A DNA stretch of 6,666 nucleotides from an uncultured Lachnospiraceae bacterium (lineage in GTDB: Bacteria; Bacillota; Clostridia; Lachnospirales; Lachnospiraceae), in the NCBI GenBank assembly GCA_910588125.1, contig CAJUPI010000103.1:1-6666 (forward strand), written 5' to 3'. The notes beneath the pieces are model-generated. The model had not been told where the DNA came from, did not search any database, and worked only from the letters and a program-made list of their open reading frames with translations. This document shows, piece by piece, positions 1-6,575 of this stretch (positions are counted from its first letter, which is position 1; every line of letters starts with the position of its first letter). The position numbers and the translations under genes were made by a program.

Positions 1-70
1 ACTTCTCCACCATATAATGTACAAAATTTCCGCCGATAAAACCGGCTCCGCCTGTTACAATAATCTTCAT
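1..70 (-). CDS. rmlB: dTDP-glucose 4,6-dehydratase (RmlB/RfbB-like), N-terminal fragment cut by window edge
   Basis: Only the first 23 codons are present. They read MKIIVTGGAGFIGGNFVHYM followed by VEK, which is the N-terminal beta strand and glycine-rich NAD-binding loop (TGGAGFIG) of an extended short-chain dehydrogenase/reductase. In the RmlB family this Rossmann motif with a following N-F-V-x-Y/H pattern is typical, and RmlB converts dTDP-glucose to dTDP-4-keto-6-deoxyglucose in the cytoplasm for dTDP-rhamnose and surface polysaccharide synthesis. The start is well supported: AAAGGAG lies at 79-85, eight bases before the ATG at 70-68, and an extended -10 promoter lies further upstream. 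A related NAD-dependent sugar epimerase (GalE-like) cannot be ruled out from 23 residues, so the family call is firm and the substrate call is moderate. Confidence 0.75.
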   Translation of the reverse strand, partial: MKIIVTGGAGFIGGNFVHYMVEK

Positions 71-119
71 AGTTTTTGCTCCTTTCTCCATTACCAATTT
101 TCTATTTATAATCTTTTGT

Positions 120-148
120 AATATATCATACTATAATATATAATTCAA
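120..148 (-). promoter_or_regulatory. Predicted sigma-A promoter for the rmlB-like gene, extended -10
   Basis: On the minus strand a TTGAAT -35 box (148-143) is followed by a 17-base spacer and a TATATT -10 box (125-120). The -10 box is directly preceded by TGA, giving an extended TGn element. The predicted transcript would start near 113 and have a leader of about 42 bases holding the AAAGGAG ribosome binding site. An overlapping alternative is TTGATT, 16 bases, TATGAT, so the exact boxes are uncertain, although the region is clearly promoter-like and very AT-rich. Confidence 0.6.
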
Positions 149-163
149 TCAAGGCTTCTTAAA

Positions 164-307
164 TTATTCCCCTTCCTCCACCTTCTCCCCTCCCTTCATC
201 TTCTTCTCCTTTTTCACACATTCTCTCATCTCCTTTTCATACCGTGCCAGCCTCCGTTTTCTGGCCTCCTCCCCCACTGTCTCAGACAACATTTCAACCT
301 CATTCAT
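164..307 (-). CDS. Small highly charged hypothetical protein (47 aa), downstream of the XRE regulator
   Basis: I do not recognise this protein. Translation from the ATG at 307-305 gives 47 residues, starting MNEVEMLSETVGEEARKRRL and ending with a lysine/glutamate-rich tail before TAA. More than half the residues are Glu, Lys or Arg. There is one Cys (residue 30), no membrane segment and no signal peptide; the middle (about residues 11-36) could form a single amphipathic helix. The ORF starts 18 bases after the stop of the XRE gene, and GGAAGG lies about 12-17 bases upstream of its ATG, so translation coupled to the regulator is plausible. The coding strand is strongly purine-rich, which can create charged reading frames by chance. 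It could therefore be a small partner or anti-regulator of the XRE protein, or not a gene at all; no known family supports it. Confidence 0.45.
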   Translation of the reverse strand: MNEVEMLSETVGEEARKRRLARYEKEMRECVKKEKKMKGGEKVEEGE

Positions 308-325
308 TATAATACACCGCCTTCC

Positions 326-568
326 TTACTCCACTTCAAATTCAATATTCTCAAACTCTTCCGAGTTAAAAAACTCCGTAATCGTGATATCCAGCCCGCT
401 ACAGATTTTAATAATTGTGAAAACCCCCGGATTTTTTGTAGACCCATTCATAATATGCATCAAGGTGGTCAGCGGAATTGCCGAACGGCTTGCCAGCTTA
501 TAATAGGTCATCCTCTTTTCCTTGCAAAAAAACATAATCCTTGCTGATAATAGTTCTTGTTCACTCAT
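326..568 (-). CDS. XRE/Cro-CI family helix-turn-helix transcriptional regulator (80 aa)
   Basis: This is a single-domain DNA-binding protein of 80 residues. Helices of the Cro/CI fold run over about residues 5-66: an N-terminal helix (LLSARIMFFCKEKRM), the YYKLASRSAI helix-turn (22-31), the recognition helix around PLTTLMHIMNG (32-42), then NPGVFTIIKICSGLDITITEFF (47-67), the usual closing helices of HTH_3 proteins. A short acidic tail rich in Glu and Phe follows, with no sensor domain. The start at 568 is preferred over an in-frame TTG 18 bases upstream, because GGGAGG lies seven bases before the ATG. Such stand-alone regulators are common in Lachnospiraceae and usually act as repressors of nearby genes, often including themselves. 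The targets are unknown; the small ORF and the rmlB-like gene immediately downstream are the obvious candidates. Confidence 0.88.
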   Translation of the reverse strand: MSEQELLSARIMFFCKEKRMTYYKLASRSAIPLTTLMHIMNGSTKNPGVFTIIKICSGLDITITEFFNSEEFENIEFEVE

Positions 569-575
569 AAGATAT

Positions 576-581
576 CCTCCC
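576..581 (-). promoter_or_regulatory. Ribosome binding site that fixes the start of the XRE regulator
   Basis: GGGAGG on the minus strand sits seven bases before the ATG at 568-566. An upstream in-frame TTG at 586-584 would place this strong Shine-Dalgarno sequence inside the gene and has no comparable motif of its own, so the 80-residue product is the better model. Confidence 0.8.
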
Positions 582-607
582 GCCAAATATGGTACTGCCT
601 TTAGTCT

Positions 608-636
608 ATATCTATTTATCCTTAAACTACTTCCAA
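608..636 (-). promoter_or_regulatory. Weak candidate promoter for the XRE regulator
   Basis: On the minus strand TTGGAA (636-631) is followed by 17 bases and AGATAT (613-608); shifting by one base gives GATATA. The match to the sigma-A consensus is modest, but the placement about 40 bases before the start codon is sensible and the terminator of the preceding operon lies just upstream, so the gene needs its own promoter somewhere in 587-693. A different pair of hexamers in this AT-rich stretch could be the real one. Confidence 0.3.
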
Positions 637-642
637 AAAATA

Positions 643-654
643 TACTAATTGGTA
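643..654 (-). promoter_or_regulatory. Possible operator: 12-base imperfect palindrome upstream of the XRE gene
   Basis: The minus strand reads TACCAATTAGTA, a dyad with a single mismatched pair, just upstream of the candidate -35 box. Small Cro/CI-type regulators often bind such dyads at their own promoters. There is only one copy here, and AT-rich sequence yields such palindromes by chance, so this is a suggestion only. Confidence 0.2.
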
Positions 655-693
655 AATTTTTCCATTTTTGACCTGTTTTGAAGCTACCCTATC

Positions 694-734
694 AAAAAAC
701 AGGAAACACCATTTTCTCCATGGTATCTCCTGTT
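694..734 (-). terminator. Rho-independent terminator of the pth-mfd operon
   Basis: Arms at 734-720 and 712-698 form a 15-base-pair stem in the minus-strand transcript with a seven-base loop (719-713). Thirteen pairs are Watson-Crick and the two remaining are G-U wobbles. The stem runs straight into six T residues on the minus strand (699-694, the first two within the stem). On the plus strand the two wobble positions become A-C mismatches and no T-run follows, so the element works only for minus-strand transcription. It begins 35 bases after the mfd stop codon, which makes mfd the last gene of its operon. Confidence 0.87.
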
Positions 735-768
735 ATATTCACTTATTGTTCAAATATCATATTTAATA

Positions 769-3700
769 TCATTTATCTGCCAACTCCCCAATTTTCCCCA
801 CCAGTTCCTTCGCCATCTCCATCATTGCTTTGCAATCCTTATGATTCCTTTTCTGGTCAATGTAATGAAAATATGGCATCTCTCCCATCTGGAATTTCAA
901 CGCCCCCCGATAATCCTGAATCATTTCCGGTATTCCGGCCGTATCCAGTCTGGCGTTTTGATACATGGTCAGCCGCACTTCCTGCCGGTTCACCTTGACC
1001 TCAGTCACATAGGCCCGATGAGCCAATGCTTTCAGAGAGGCCACTACCAGCAGATTGTCCACCGGACGGGGGATATCTCCAAAACGATCCATCAGCTCAT
1101 CCTGCATGTCCATGTGCTCCTCCTCGTTTTCAATGCTGGAAATCCGTTTATAAATATCCAGCTTTTGATATTCATTTCGAATATAGGTGGACGGAATATA
1201 AGCATCAATGTCGCACTCTACTACAGTCTCAAACTCCTCTTCTTCGGATCGCCTTCCCTGCAATGCCTGTACTGCCTGATTCAGTAGTTTACAGTACAGA
1301 TCGTAGCCGACTGCTTCCATATGGCCATGCTGTTCCGCCCCCAGTACATTTCCGGCTCCGCGTATTTCCAGATCCCGCATGGCAATCTTGATGCCGGAGC
1401 CAAGCTCTGTGAACTCCCGGATCGCCTGCAGCCGTTTCTCCGCCTCTTCTCGCAAGAGCTTATCCCTCCTGTACATCAAAAAGGCATAAGAGGTCCGGTT
1501 CGATCGCCCTACCCGCCCCCTCAGCTGATACAGCTGCGACAATCCCATCCGGTCTGCATCGTGAATAATCATGGTATTGGCATTGGGGATATCCAGGCCG
1601 GTCTCAATGATGGTGGTTGACACCAGTACATCAATCTCTCCGTTGACAAAATCATACATGATCTTTTCCAGCTGCCTTTCCTGCATCTGTCCGTGAGCAT
1701 AGACCACTACCGCATCCGGGGATAGCTCCTGGATGTGGGCCGCCACCTCGTCGATTCCCTTGACCCGGTTATAAACGTAATATACCTGGCCGTTCCTGGC
1801 CAGCTCCCGGTTGATTGCCTCGCGGACCATCTCATCATTATACTCCATCACATAGGTCTGGATGGGAAGCCGATCCACCGGCGGCTCTTCTAACACGCTC
1901 ATATCCCTGATTCCCACCAGGCTCATATGCAGCGTTCTGGGAATCGGAGTCGCCGTCAATGTCAGTACATCGACATTTTCTTTCAACTTTTTGATTTTCT
2001 CTTTATGGGTCACCCCGAACCGCTGCTCTTCATCGATGATGAGCAATCCCAGATCTTTAAATTTCACATCTTTGGACAATACCCGGTGAGTGCCAATCAC
2101 GATGTCCACCAGGCCCTTCTGCAGATCCGTTAATGTTTTCTTGACTTGTGCGGGAGTACGGAAACGAGACAGAAGATCTACATGTATCGGGAAATCTTTC
2201 ATGCGTTGCAGGAATGTATTATAATGCTGCTGTGCCAGGATAGTAGTCGGCACCAGGTATACCACCTGCTTACTCTCCTGCACGGCCTTGAATGCCGACC
2301 GCAAGGCAATCTCTGTTTTTCCATATCCCACGTCCCCACAGATCAGGCGATCCATGATTTTCCGGCTTTCCATGTCGCGTTTTGCCGCCTCGATCGCTGC
2401 CTCCTGATCCTCTGTCTCCTCATAGGGGAATAGCTCTTCAAATTCTTTCTGCCACACGGTATCCGGGCCATACTGAAATCCTGCCGTTTGCTGCCTTGCG
2501 GCATACAGCTCTACCAAATCTCTGGCAATCTCTTTCACAGCGCTCTTTACCCGGCTGCGGGTGCGTTTCCACTGCTCGCCTCCCAATTTATTCAGCTTCG
2601 GCGCCTTAGCCTCGGCGCCGGCATATTTTTGAATGCCATCCAGCCGGGTTGCCGGAAGATAGAGATTCCCGCCGTCGGCATATTCAATTTTCAGATAATC
2701 CTTGATCACCTTGTCCCGTTCGATCTTTTCTATCCCCCGGTAAATCCCCAGCCCGTGATCTTCGTGCACAACATAGTCCCCTACAGACAGCTCGGAAAAG
2801 CTCTGAATCTTCTGTCCTTCATAGGAGCCTTTTTTTCGTTTGCGCTTTTTCTTCTCCGTGCCAAACATATCTCCTTCCGTGATCACCACAAATTTAATCT
2901 GCGGATATTCAAAGCCCCGATGTAAATTTCCATAGACTACCAGGATCTCTCCCGGCTGCACCTGGCGCTCTTCACTGTCCGGGCAAAATGCACTCAATTC
3001 ATATTCCCGCAGATCACCGGCCAGGCGGCTGGCCCGGGTCCGGGAACCGGAAAGCAGAATCACCCGGTATTTCTCACGTTTCCAGCGCTGCAGATCTTTG
3101 ATAAGCAGTTCAAAACTGTTTTGATAGGTATTTACGTTTTTCACGTTGAGGCGATACTGGCCATTCACCGTCAGTCCTGGCAGCTTTTGCTCCAGGCCAG
3201 TGAGGTAGAGCGTGTTGCCTCGCTGTGCCTGCGCCAGCAGTTCCTTTACCGTATACAAAAGATTCGTCTGGCCTGGCAGAAGATAGCCCTTTTCCAACCG
3301 GTGTGACATGCTCTCCCGAAACTCCAGTTCCACTGCCTCGCCCTTCTCCCGCAGGCGGGCCGGCTCATCCAACACAATCATGCTGTTGTTCTCTTTGAAA
3401 TAATCCAGAAAGGATACGGTTTCTTCCGAAAAGTAAGACAAGCAGGCATCCAGTCCTGCTACCTTTACCCCCTCTTCAATTCCCTCTACCAGTTCCTGCG
3501 CGATCCCCTGGAGCCGGTGCGCCTCCTCGGTCAGCATCTGGCTCCTCAGCTTTTCCACCGATGCCCTGGCTTCCTTCCGAATACGTTCTGCTCCTTCCCG
3601 GCGCTGATCTTCTGTCAGCACCAGCTCAGATGCCGGATAGATCTCCGTCTCCTCTAGTTGCTCGATCGAGCGCTGGCTCTCCAAATCAAAGGTACGGATA

Positions 3701-4302
3701 GAGTCCACCTCTGTGTCCCACAGCTCTATCCGTATTGGCTGTTCCTCTGTCAGCGGAAAAATGTCCAGGATTCCGCCGCGGACAGAAAACTGTCCCATGC
3801 CGTCCACCTGGCCGGTTCGCTCATAGCCCATCCGGACCAAGCTCTCCTTCCACTGGTTCAAATCCAGCTCCTGGCCGGTCGTCACCTTCATGATCTGGCT
3901 CTTAAGCTGGCAGAGCGGAAGCAGGTGATCCATCAACCCGTCCAGAGTAGTCACTACTATCCCGGTGCTATCCTCCATCAGATGACGCAATACCTGTAAC
4001 CGTTGGCGTGTTATCAGATTTCCATGGATATCTGCGCTGTAAAACAACAGATCCTTGGCCGGATACAGCCATACATCCTGCCGGAAGCAGCCAAAATCCT
4101 CATAAATCTCCCGCGCCCGCGAATCATCATATGTCACTACCAGCTTCCAGGATGCAGCGGGAACTGTTTCCTGAATCAGATGTACCTTCTGAGAGTCCAT
4201 GCAACCACTGACCTGCACCGGCCCCCGCCCATCCTCCAGCTGCCGGTTCAATTCTTCATATTCAATCAATTCTGTCAATGGATTGACAAATATCCTGCTC
4301 AT
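769..4302 (-). CDS. mfd: Transcription-repair coupling factor Mfd (1177 aa, full length)
   Basis: Mfd is a cytoplasmic ATP-driven DNA translocase. It binds RNA polymerase stalled at lesions, pushes it off the template and recruits UvrA for nucleotide excision repair. All modules are visible in order. The N-terminal UvrB-like region has GMGQFSVRGGILDIFP at 168-183 and a degenerate, non-ATPase P-loop region near 31-43. A basic linker KKKRKRKK lies at 484-491. The CarD-like RNA polymerase interaction domain is around 503-575 (SVGDYVVHEDHGLGIYRG, 506-523). The superfamily 2 RecG-like motor has Walker A GDVGYGKTE at 656-664, Walker B DEEQ at 757-760, motif III TATPIPRT at 783-790, IIETGLDIPNA at 898-908 and motif VI QLRGRVGRS at 926-934. 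The translocation (TRG) motif follows at 977-994 (DLEIRGAGNVLG onward). The UvrA-masking C-terminal domain is about 1030-1135. Length is normal for the family and there is no frameshift. AAGGAGG six bases before the ATG fixes the start. It lies 50 bases after pth with no terminator between them, and an intrinsic terminator follows it. Confidence 0.98.
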   Translation of the reverse strand: MSRIFVNPLTELIEYEELNRQLEDGRGPVQVSGCMDSQKVHLIQETVPAASWKLVVTYDDSRAREIYEDFGCFRQDVWLYPAKDLLFYSADIHGNLITRQRLQVLRHLMEDSTGIVVTTLDGLMDHLLPLCQLKSQIMKVTTGQELDLNQWKESLVRMGYERTGQVDGMGQFSVRGGILDIFPLTEEQPIRIELWDTEVDSIRTFDLESQRSIEQLEETEIYPASELVLTEDQRREGAERIRKEARASVEKLRSQMLTEEAHRLQGIAQELVEGIEEGVKVAGLDACLSYFSEETVSFLDYFKENNSMIVLDEPARLREKGEAVELEFRESMSHRLEKGYLLPGQTNLLYTVKELLAQAQRGNTLYLTGLEQKLPGLTVNGQYRLNVKNVNTYQNSFELLIKDLQRWKREKYRVILLSGSRTRASRLAGDLREYELSAFCPDSEERQVQPGEILVVYGNLHRGFEYPQIKFVVITEGDMFGTEKKKRKRKKGSYEGQKIQSFSELSVGDYVVHEDHGLGIYRGIEKIERDKVIKDYLKIEYADGGNLYLPATRLDGIQKYAGAEAKAPKLNKLGGEQWKRTRSRVKSAVKEIARDLVELYAARQQTAGFQYGPDTVWQKEFEELFPYEETEDQEAAIEAAKRDMESRKIMDRLICGDVGYGKTEIALRSAFKAVQESKQVVYLVPTTILAQQHYNTFLQRMKDFPIHVDLLSRFRTPAQVKKTLTDLQKGLVDIVIGTHRVLSKDVKFKDLGLLIIDEEQRFGVTHKEKIKKLKENVDVLTLTATPIPRTLHMSLVGIRDMSVLEEPPVDRLPIQTYVMEYNDEMVREAINRELARNGQVYYVYNRVKGIDEVAAHIQELSPDAVVVYAHGQMQERQLEKIMYDFVNGEIDVLVSTTIIETGLDIPNANTMIIHDADRMGLSQLYQLRGRVGRSNRTSYAFLMYRRDKLLREEAEKRLQAIREFTELGSGIKIAMRDLEIRGAGNVLGAEQHGHMEAVGYDLYCKLLNQAVQALQGRRSEEEEFETVVECDIDAYIPSTYIRNEYQKLDIYKRISSIENEEEHMDMQDELMDRFGDIPRPVDNLLVVASLKALAHRAYVTEVKVNRQEVRLTMYQNARLDTAGIPEMIQDYRGALKFQMGEMPYFHYIDQKRNHKDCKAMMEMAKELVGKIGELADK

Positions 4303-4352
4303 ACTCAGCCTCCTTTTTATGCTATTCCCAACTGCCCGGCTTCACCTGTCGC

Positions 4353-4931
4353 CTATTCCTCTTCTTTCTTCTTTGTATTAAAATGATTCATCGCCCGATC
4401 CGCTCCCTCGCCGATCATCATCGCAACTGCCTGCGCCGCCTCCTGAAATGCTTCGTCCATCAGCTCCTGTTCTCCCTTAGAAAAACGGCTGAGCACATAG
4501 TCCTTCAGATCCATCCGCGGCGGTTTTGCCCCGACTCCCACTTTGATCCGCGGGAATTCCTGAGTTCCCAGATGCGCAATGATATTTTTGATACCATTAT
4601 GCCCGCCGGCACTCCCTTTCAACCGGATCCGCAGCTGCCCCGGAGGCAGGCTGATATCATCATAAATCACCACCAGCTCCTCTGGCATCACTTTATAATA
4701 GTCCACAACCGAGCGCAAGCTCTCCCCGCTGAGATTCATAAATGTCTGGGGTTTCACCAGCAATACCTTCTGTCCCTCGATCATGCCCTTTCCGCAAAAA
4801 GCCCGATGCTTCCTCTCGCTGACATCGATATCGTATCGGTCCGCCAGCCTGTCTATCACCTCAAAGCCGACATTATGCCTTGTTTTATCATATTCCTTTG
4901 TGGGATTCCCAAGTCCTGCAATTATATACAT
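4353..4931 (-). CDS. pth: Peptidyl-tRNA hydrolase, Pth1 family (192 aa, full length)
   Basis: Pth cleaves the ester bond of peptidyl-tRNAs released from ribosomes, recycling tRNA; it is a cytoplasmic monomer and generally essential. The start GLGNP (6-10) and the TRHNVG motif (17-22) are diagnostic. The active-site residues known from the E. coli enzyme all have counterparts: Asn9, the catalytic His19, Asn66 in FMNLSG, Asp91 in YDDISLPPG, and His111-Asn112 in GGHNG. The length matches the family's roughly 185-205 residues, with a charged KKKEEE tail. The ATG at 4931-4929 gives the canonical MYIIAGLGNP start; its Shine-Dalgarno sequence is only moderate (AAGGA, eleven bases upstream). A near-consensus promoter lies immediately upstream. 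It leads an operon with mfd, as in many Firmicutes, but here without the small fin gene that separates the two in Bacillus. Confidence 0.98.
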   Translation of the reverse strand: MYIIAGLGNPTKEYDKTRHNVGFEVIDRLADRYDIDVSERKHRAFCGKGMIEGQKVLLVKPQTFMNLSGESLRSVVDYYKVMPEELVVIYDDISLPPGQLRIRLKGSAGGHNGIKNIIAHLGTQEFPRIKVGVGAKPPRMDLKDYVLSRFSKGEQELMDEAFQEAAQAVAMMIGEGADRAMNHFNTKKKEEE

Positions 4932-4966
4932 ATGCTATCTTTTCCTTTTCACTTTTTAATAGAAAT

Positions 4967-4995
4967 AGTATACAAAATGACGCATGATCTGTCTA
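4967..4995 (-). promoter_or_regulatory. Predicted sigma-A promoter of the pth-mfd operon
   Basis: On the minus strand TAGACA (4995-4990, five of six matches to TTGACA) is followed by exactly 17 bases and TATACT (4972-4967, five of six matches to TATAAT). The transcript would begin near 4960, about 29 bases before the pth start codon. This is the best-matching promoter in the window and fits constitutive housekeeping expression. Confidence 0.75.
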
Positions 4996-5020
4996 TCCTT
5001 TTTAATTTCAGGGAATATCC

Positions 5021-5049
5021 TTGCATTTCCTTCCCCTCCATGTTACACT
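5021..5049 (+). promoter_or_regulatory. Candidate promoter of the FAD-dependent dehydrogenase, extended -10
   Basis: TTGCAT (5021-5026) and TACACT (5044-5049) are separated by 17 bases, and TGT just before the -10 box makes an extended -10 element, which compensates for a weak -35. Transcription from it would leave a leader of about 40 bases. TATTAT/TATATT at 5070-5078 is a better -10 match, but it would start transcription almost on top of the AGAAAGAAG ribosome binding site (5081-5089), so it is less likely. The element is about 26 bases from the divergent pth promoter. Confidence 0.4.
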
Positions 5050-5096
5050 TTTTATGGCGTTTTGCCCCTATTATATTTATAGAAAGAAGTGATCTC

Positions 5097-6506
5097 ATGA
5101 GCACCACCAATTTTGACGTTATCATTATCGGCGCAGGGCCTTCCGGTATCTTTTGTGCCTATGAGCTAATTGAAAAACAGCCGGATCTGCAAATACTGAT
5201 GCTTGAAAAGGGACGTCCTATAGAGAAACGCGTCTGTCCAAAGCGGACTACCAAAACATGCGTCGGCTGTAAGCCCTGTTCCATCACCACCGGCTTTGCC
5301 GGTGCCGGTGCATTTTCCGACGGCAAGCTCTCCCTCTCCCCGGATGTGGGCGGAAATCTGCCAGAGATTCTAGGCTATGACAAAACCTTGGAGTTGATCC
5401 GGGAATCCGACAACATCTATTTACAATTCGGCGCTGACAAAAATGTTTATGGCGTTGATCGCCAGAAGGAGATGGAAGAGATCCGGCGCAAAGCTATCCA
5501 GGCCAATCTCAAGCTGATAGAGTGCCCTATCCGCCATCTGGGCACAGAAGAAGGCTATAAAATTTACACCCGTCTCCAGGAACATCTCCTGAAAAAGGGT
5601 GTCCATATCGAATTTAATACCATGGTTAAGGACATTTCCATCGAAAATAATCAGGTAAAGGGCGTGTTGACAGACAAAGGCGATATGTTCTATGCTTCGG
5701 AGATCGTAGCTGCCATTGGAAGAGAAGGCTCCGACTGGTTCAGCCATATCTGTGATGCGCATGGGATCGAGACTCAGGTAGGTACTGTGGATATTGGAGT
5801 TCGGGTAGAAGTCCGGGATGAGGTAATGAAATTTCTCAACGAGAATTTGTATGAAGCCAAGCTGGTGTACTATACGCCTACCTTTGATGACAAGGTCCGC
5901 ACCTTCTGCACCAATCCTTCTGGTGAAGTGGCTACTGAATATTATGAAAATGGCCTGGCCGTCGTCAACGGACACGCCTACAAATCAAAAGAGTACAAAA
6001 CCAACAACACCAATTTCGCCCTGCTGGTTTCCAAAAATTTTACCAAACCGTTTAAAACTCCGATAGAATACGGAAAACACATTGCCCGGCTCAGCAACAT
6101 GCTCTGTGATGGCAGGATCCTGGTCCAGACTTTCGGGGATTTCCAGCGTGGCCGCCGTACTACGGAGGAGCGTCTCTGCCGCAACAATCTGATCCCTACC
6201 TTGAAAGACGCGGTTCCCGGTGACCTTTCTCTGGTTTTCCCTCATCGAATCATGGTGGATATCCAGGAGATGCTGCTGGCCTTAGACAAGGTCACCCCTG
6301 GCATTGCCAGCGATGAAACCCTGCTCTACGGCGTGGAGGTGAAGTTCTATTCCAACAAAGTAGTGGTAAACTCTGATTTTGAAACCAGTATCCGTGGCCT
6401 GCGGGCCGTGGGAGACGGAGCATCCGTTACCAGAGGCTTGCAGCAGGCATCAGCCAACGGGCTTTCTGTGGCCCGTAGTATATTAAAAAATGGCAATGTT
6501 ATTTAA
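5097..6506 (+). CDS. FAD-dependent dehydrogenase of the COG2509 type (469 aa, full length)
   Basis: This is a predicted cytoplasmic flavoprotein oxidoreductase whose substrate is unknown. The N-terminal Rossmann dinucleotide-binding motif GAGPSG (12-17) follows the beta strand FDVIII, with an acidic Glu38 at the end of the second strand that fits ribose binding. Next comes a cysteine cluster, C47, C55, C58 and C61, followed by GFAGAGAFSDGKLSLSPDVGG (66-86), a pattern I associate with this family of uncharacterised FAD dehydrogenases. AAIGREGSDW (205-214) resembles the mid-protein FAD-contacting strand. GDFQRGRRTTEERL (347-360) and the C-terminal GDGASVTRGLQQASANG (439-455) complete the fold; the last is the usual FAD-pyrophosphate contact region. 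There is no signal peptide or membrane segment. The ATG at 5097 is chosen because the Rossmann strand begins at residue 6 and AGAAAGAAG lies just upstream. The frame stays open further 5-prime, but that stretch is antisense to pth. It appears monocistronic, divergent from pth, and followed by a terminator-like hairpin. Confidence 0.93.
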   Translation: MSTTNFDVIIIGAGPSGIFCAYELIEKQPDLQILMLEKGRPIEKRVCPKRTTKTCVGCKPCSITTGFAGAGAFSDGKLSLSPDVGGNLPEILGYDKTLELIRESDNIYLQFGADKNVYGVDRQKEMEEIRRKAIQANLKLIECPIRHLGTEEGYKIYTRLQEHLLKKGVHIEFNTMVKDISIENNQVKGVLTDKGDMFYASEIVAAIGREGSDWFSHICDAHGIETQVGTVDIGVRVEVRDEVMKFLNENLYEAKLVYYTPTFDDKVRTFCTNPSGEVATEYYENGLAVVNGHAYKSKEYKTNNTNFALLVSKNFTKPFKTPIEYGKHIARLSNMLCDGRILVQTFGDFQRGRRTTEERLCRNNLIPTLKDAVPGDLSLVFPHRIMVDIQEMLLALDKVTPGIASDETLLYGVEVKFYSNKVVVNSDFETSIRGLRAVGDGASVTRGLQQASANGLSVARSILKNGNVI

Positions 6507-6546
6507 TTAATTTTCTCAGAAGGTACGCCATGGAACAAGGGGCGGG

Positions 6547-6575
6547 AAGCGGCGGGAAATGATCCGCTGCTTTTT
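6547..6575 (+). terminator. Predicted Rho-independent terminator after the FAD dehydrogenase
   Basis: Arms at 6547-6555 and 6564-6572 form a nine-base-pair stem with one G-U wobble, mostly GC, around an eight-base loop (6556-6563). The stem is followed by a T-run (6571-6575, its first two bases in the stem). It lies 41 bases after the stop codon. The T-run is short and soon interrupted by CC, so efficiency may be moderate, and the hairpin may instead belong to a structured repeat that continues to the right. Confidence 0.6.

Noticed and set aside
301..303. Alternative ATG in another frame for the small ORF, giving a 24-residue product.
   Set aside because: It is shorter, Cys/Arg/Trp-rich and ends early; the frame from 307 has the better spacing to the upstream purine-rich ribosome binding site.
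569..586. An upstream TTG start giving the XRE regulator six more residues (MAGGYL).
   Set aside because: The strong GGGAGG at 576-581 would then lie within the gene, while it is ideally placed for the ATG at 568.
618..768. Search for a CRISPR array, tRNA or small RNA in the longest gene-free stretch.
   Set aside because: There is no regularly spaced repeat, no tRNA-like cloverleaf and no structured element apart from the intrinsic terminator at 694-734.
678..4302. Numerous plus-strand open frames of 60-148 codons opposite mfd.
   Set aside because: They are antisense shadows of a conserved full-length gene, rich in Pro, Leu, His and Cys, with no domain signature.
4383..5096. An open frame on the plus strand that extends the FAD dehydrogenase upstream by 238 codons to make a 707-residue protein.
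   Set aside because: Most of the extension is antisense to pth, which has all its catalytic residues. The extension has no recognisable domain and would read through both predicted promoters. The Rossmann fold begins right after the ATG at 5097, which has its own ribosome binding site.
5421..6245. Minus-strand open frames of 69-184 codons opposite the FAD dehydrogenase.
   Set aside because: They are antisense to a protein whose motifs are intact from end to end, and the translations show no family features.
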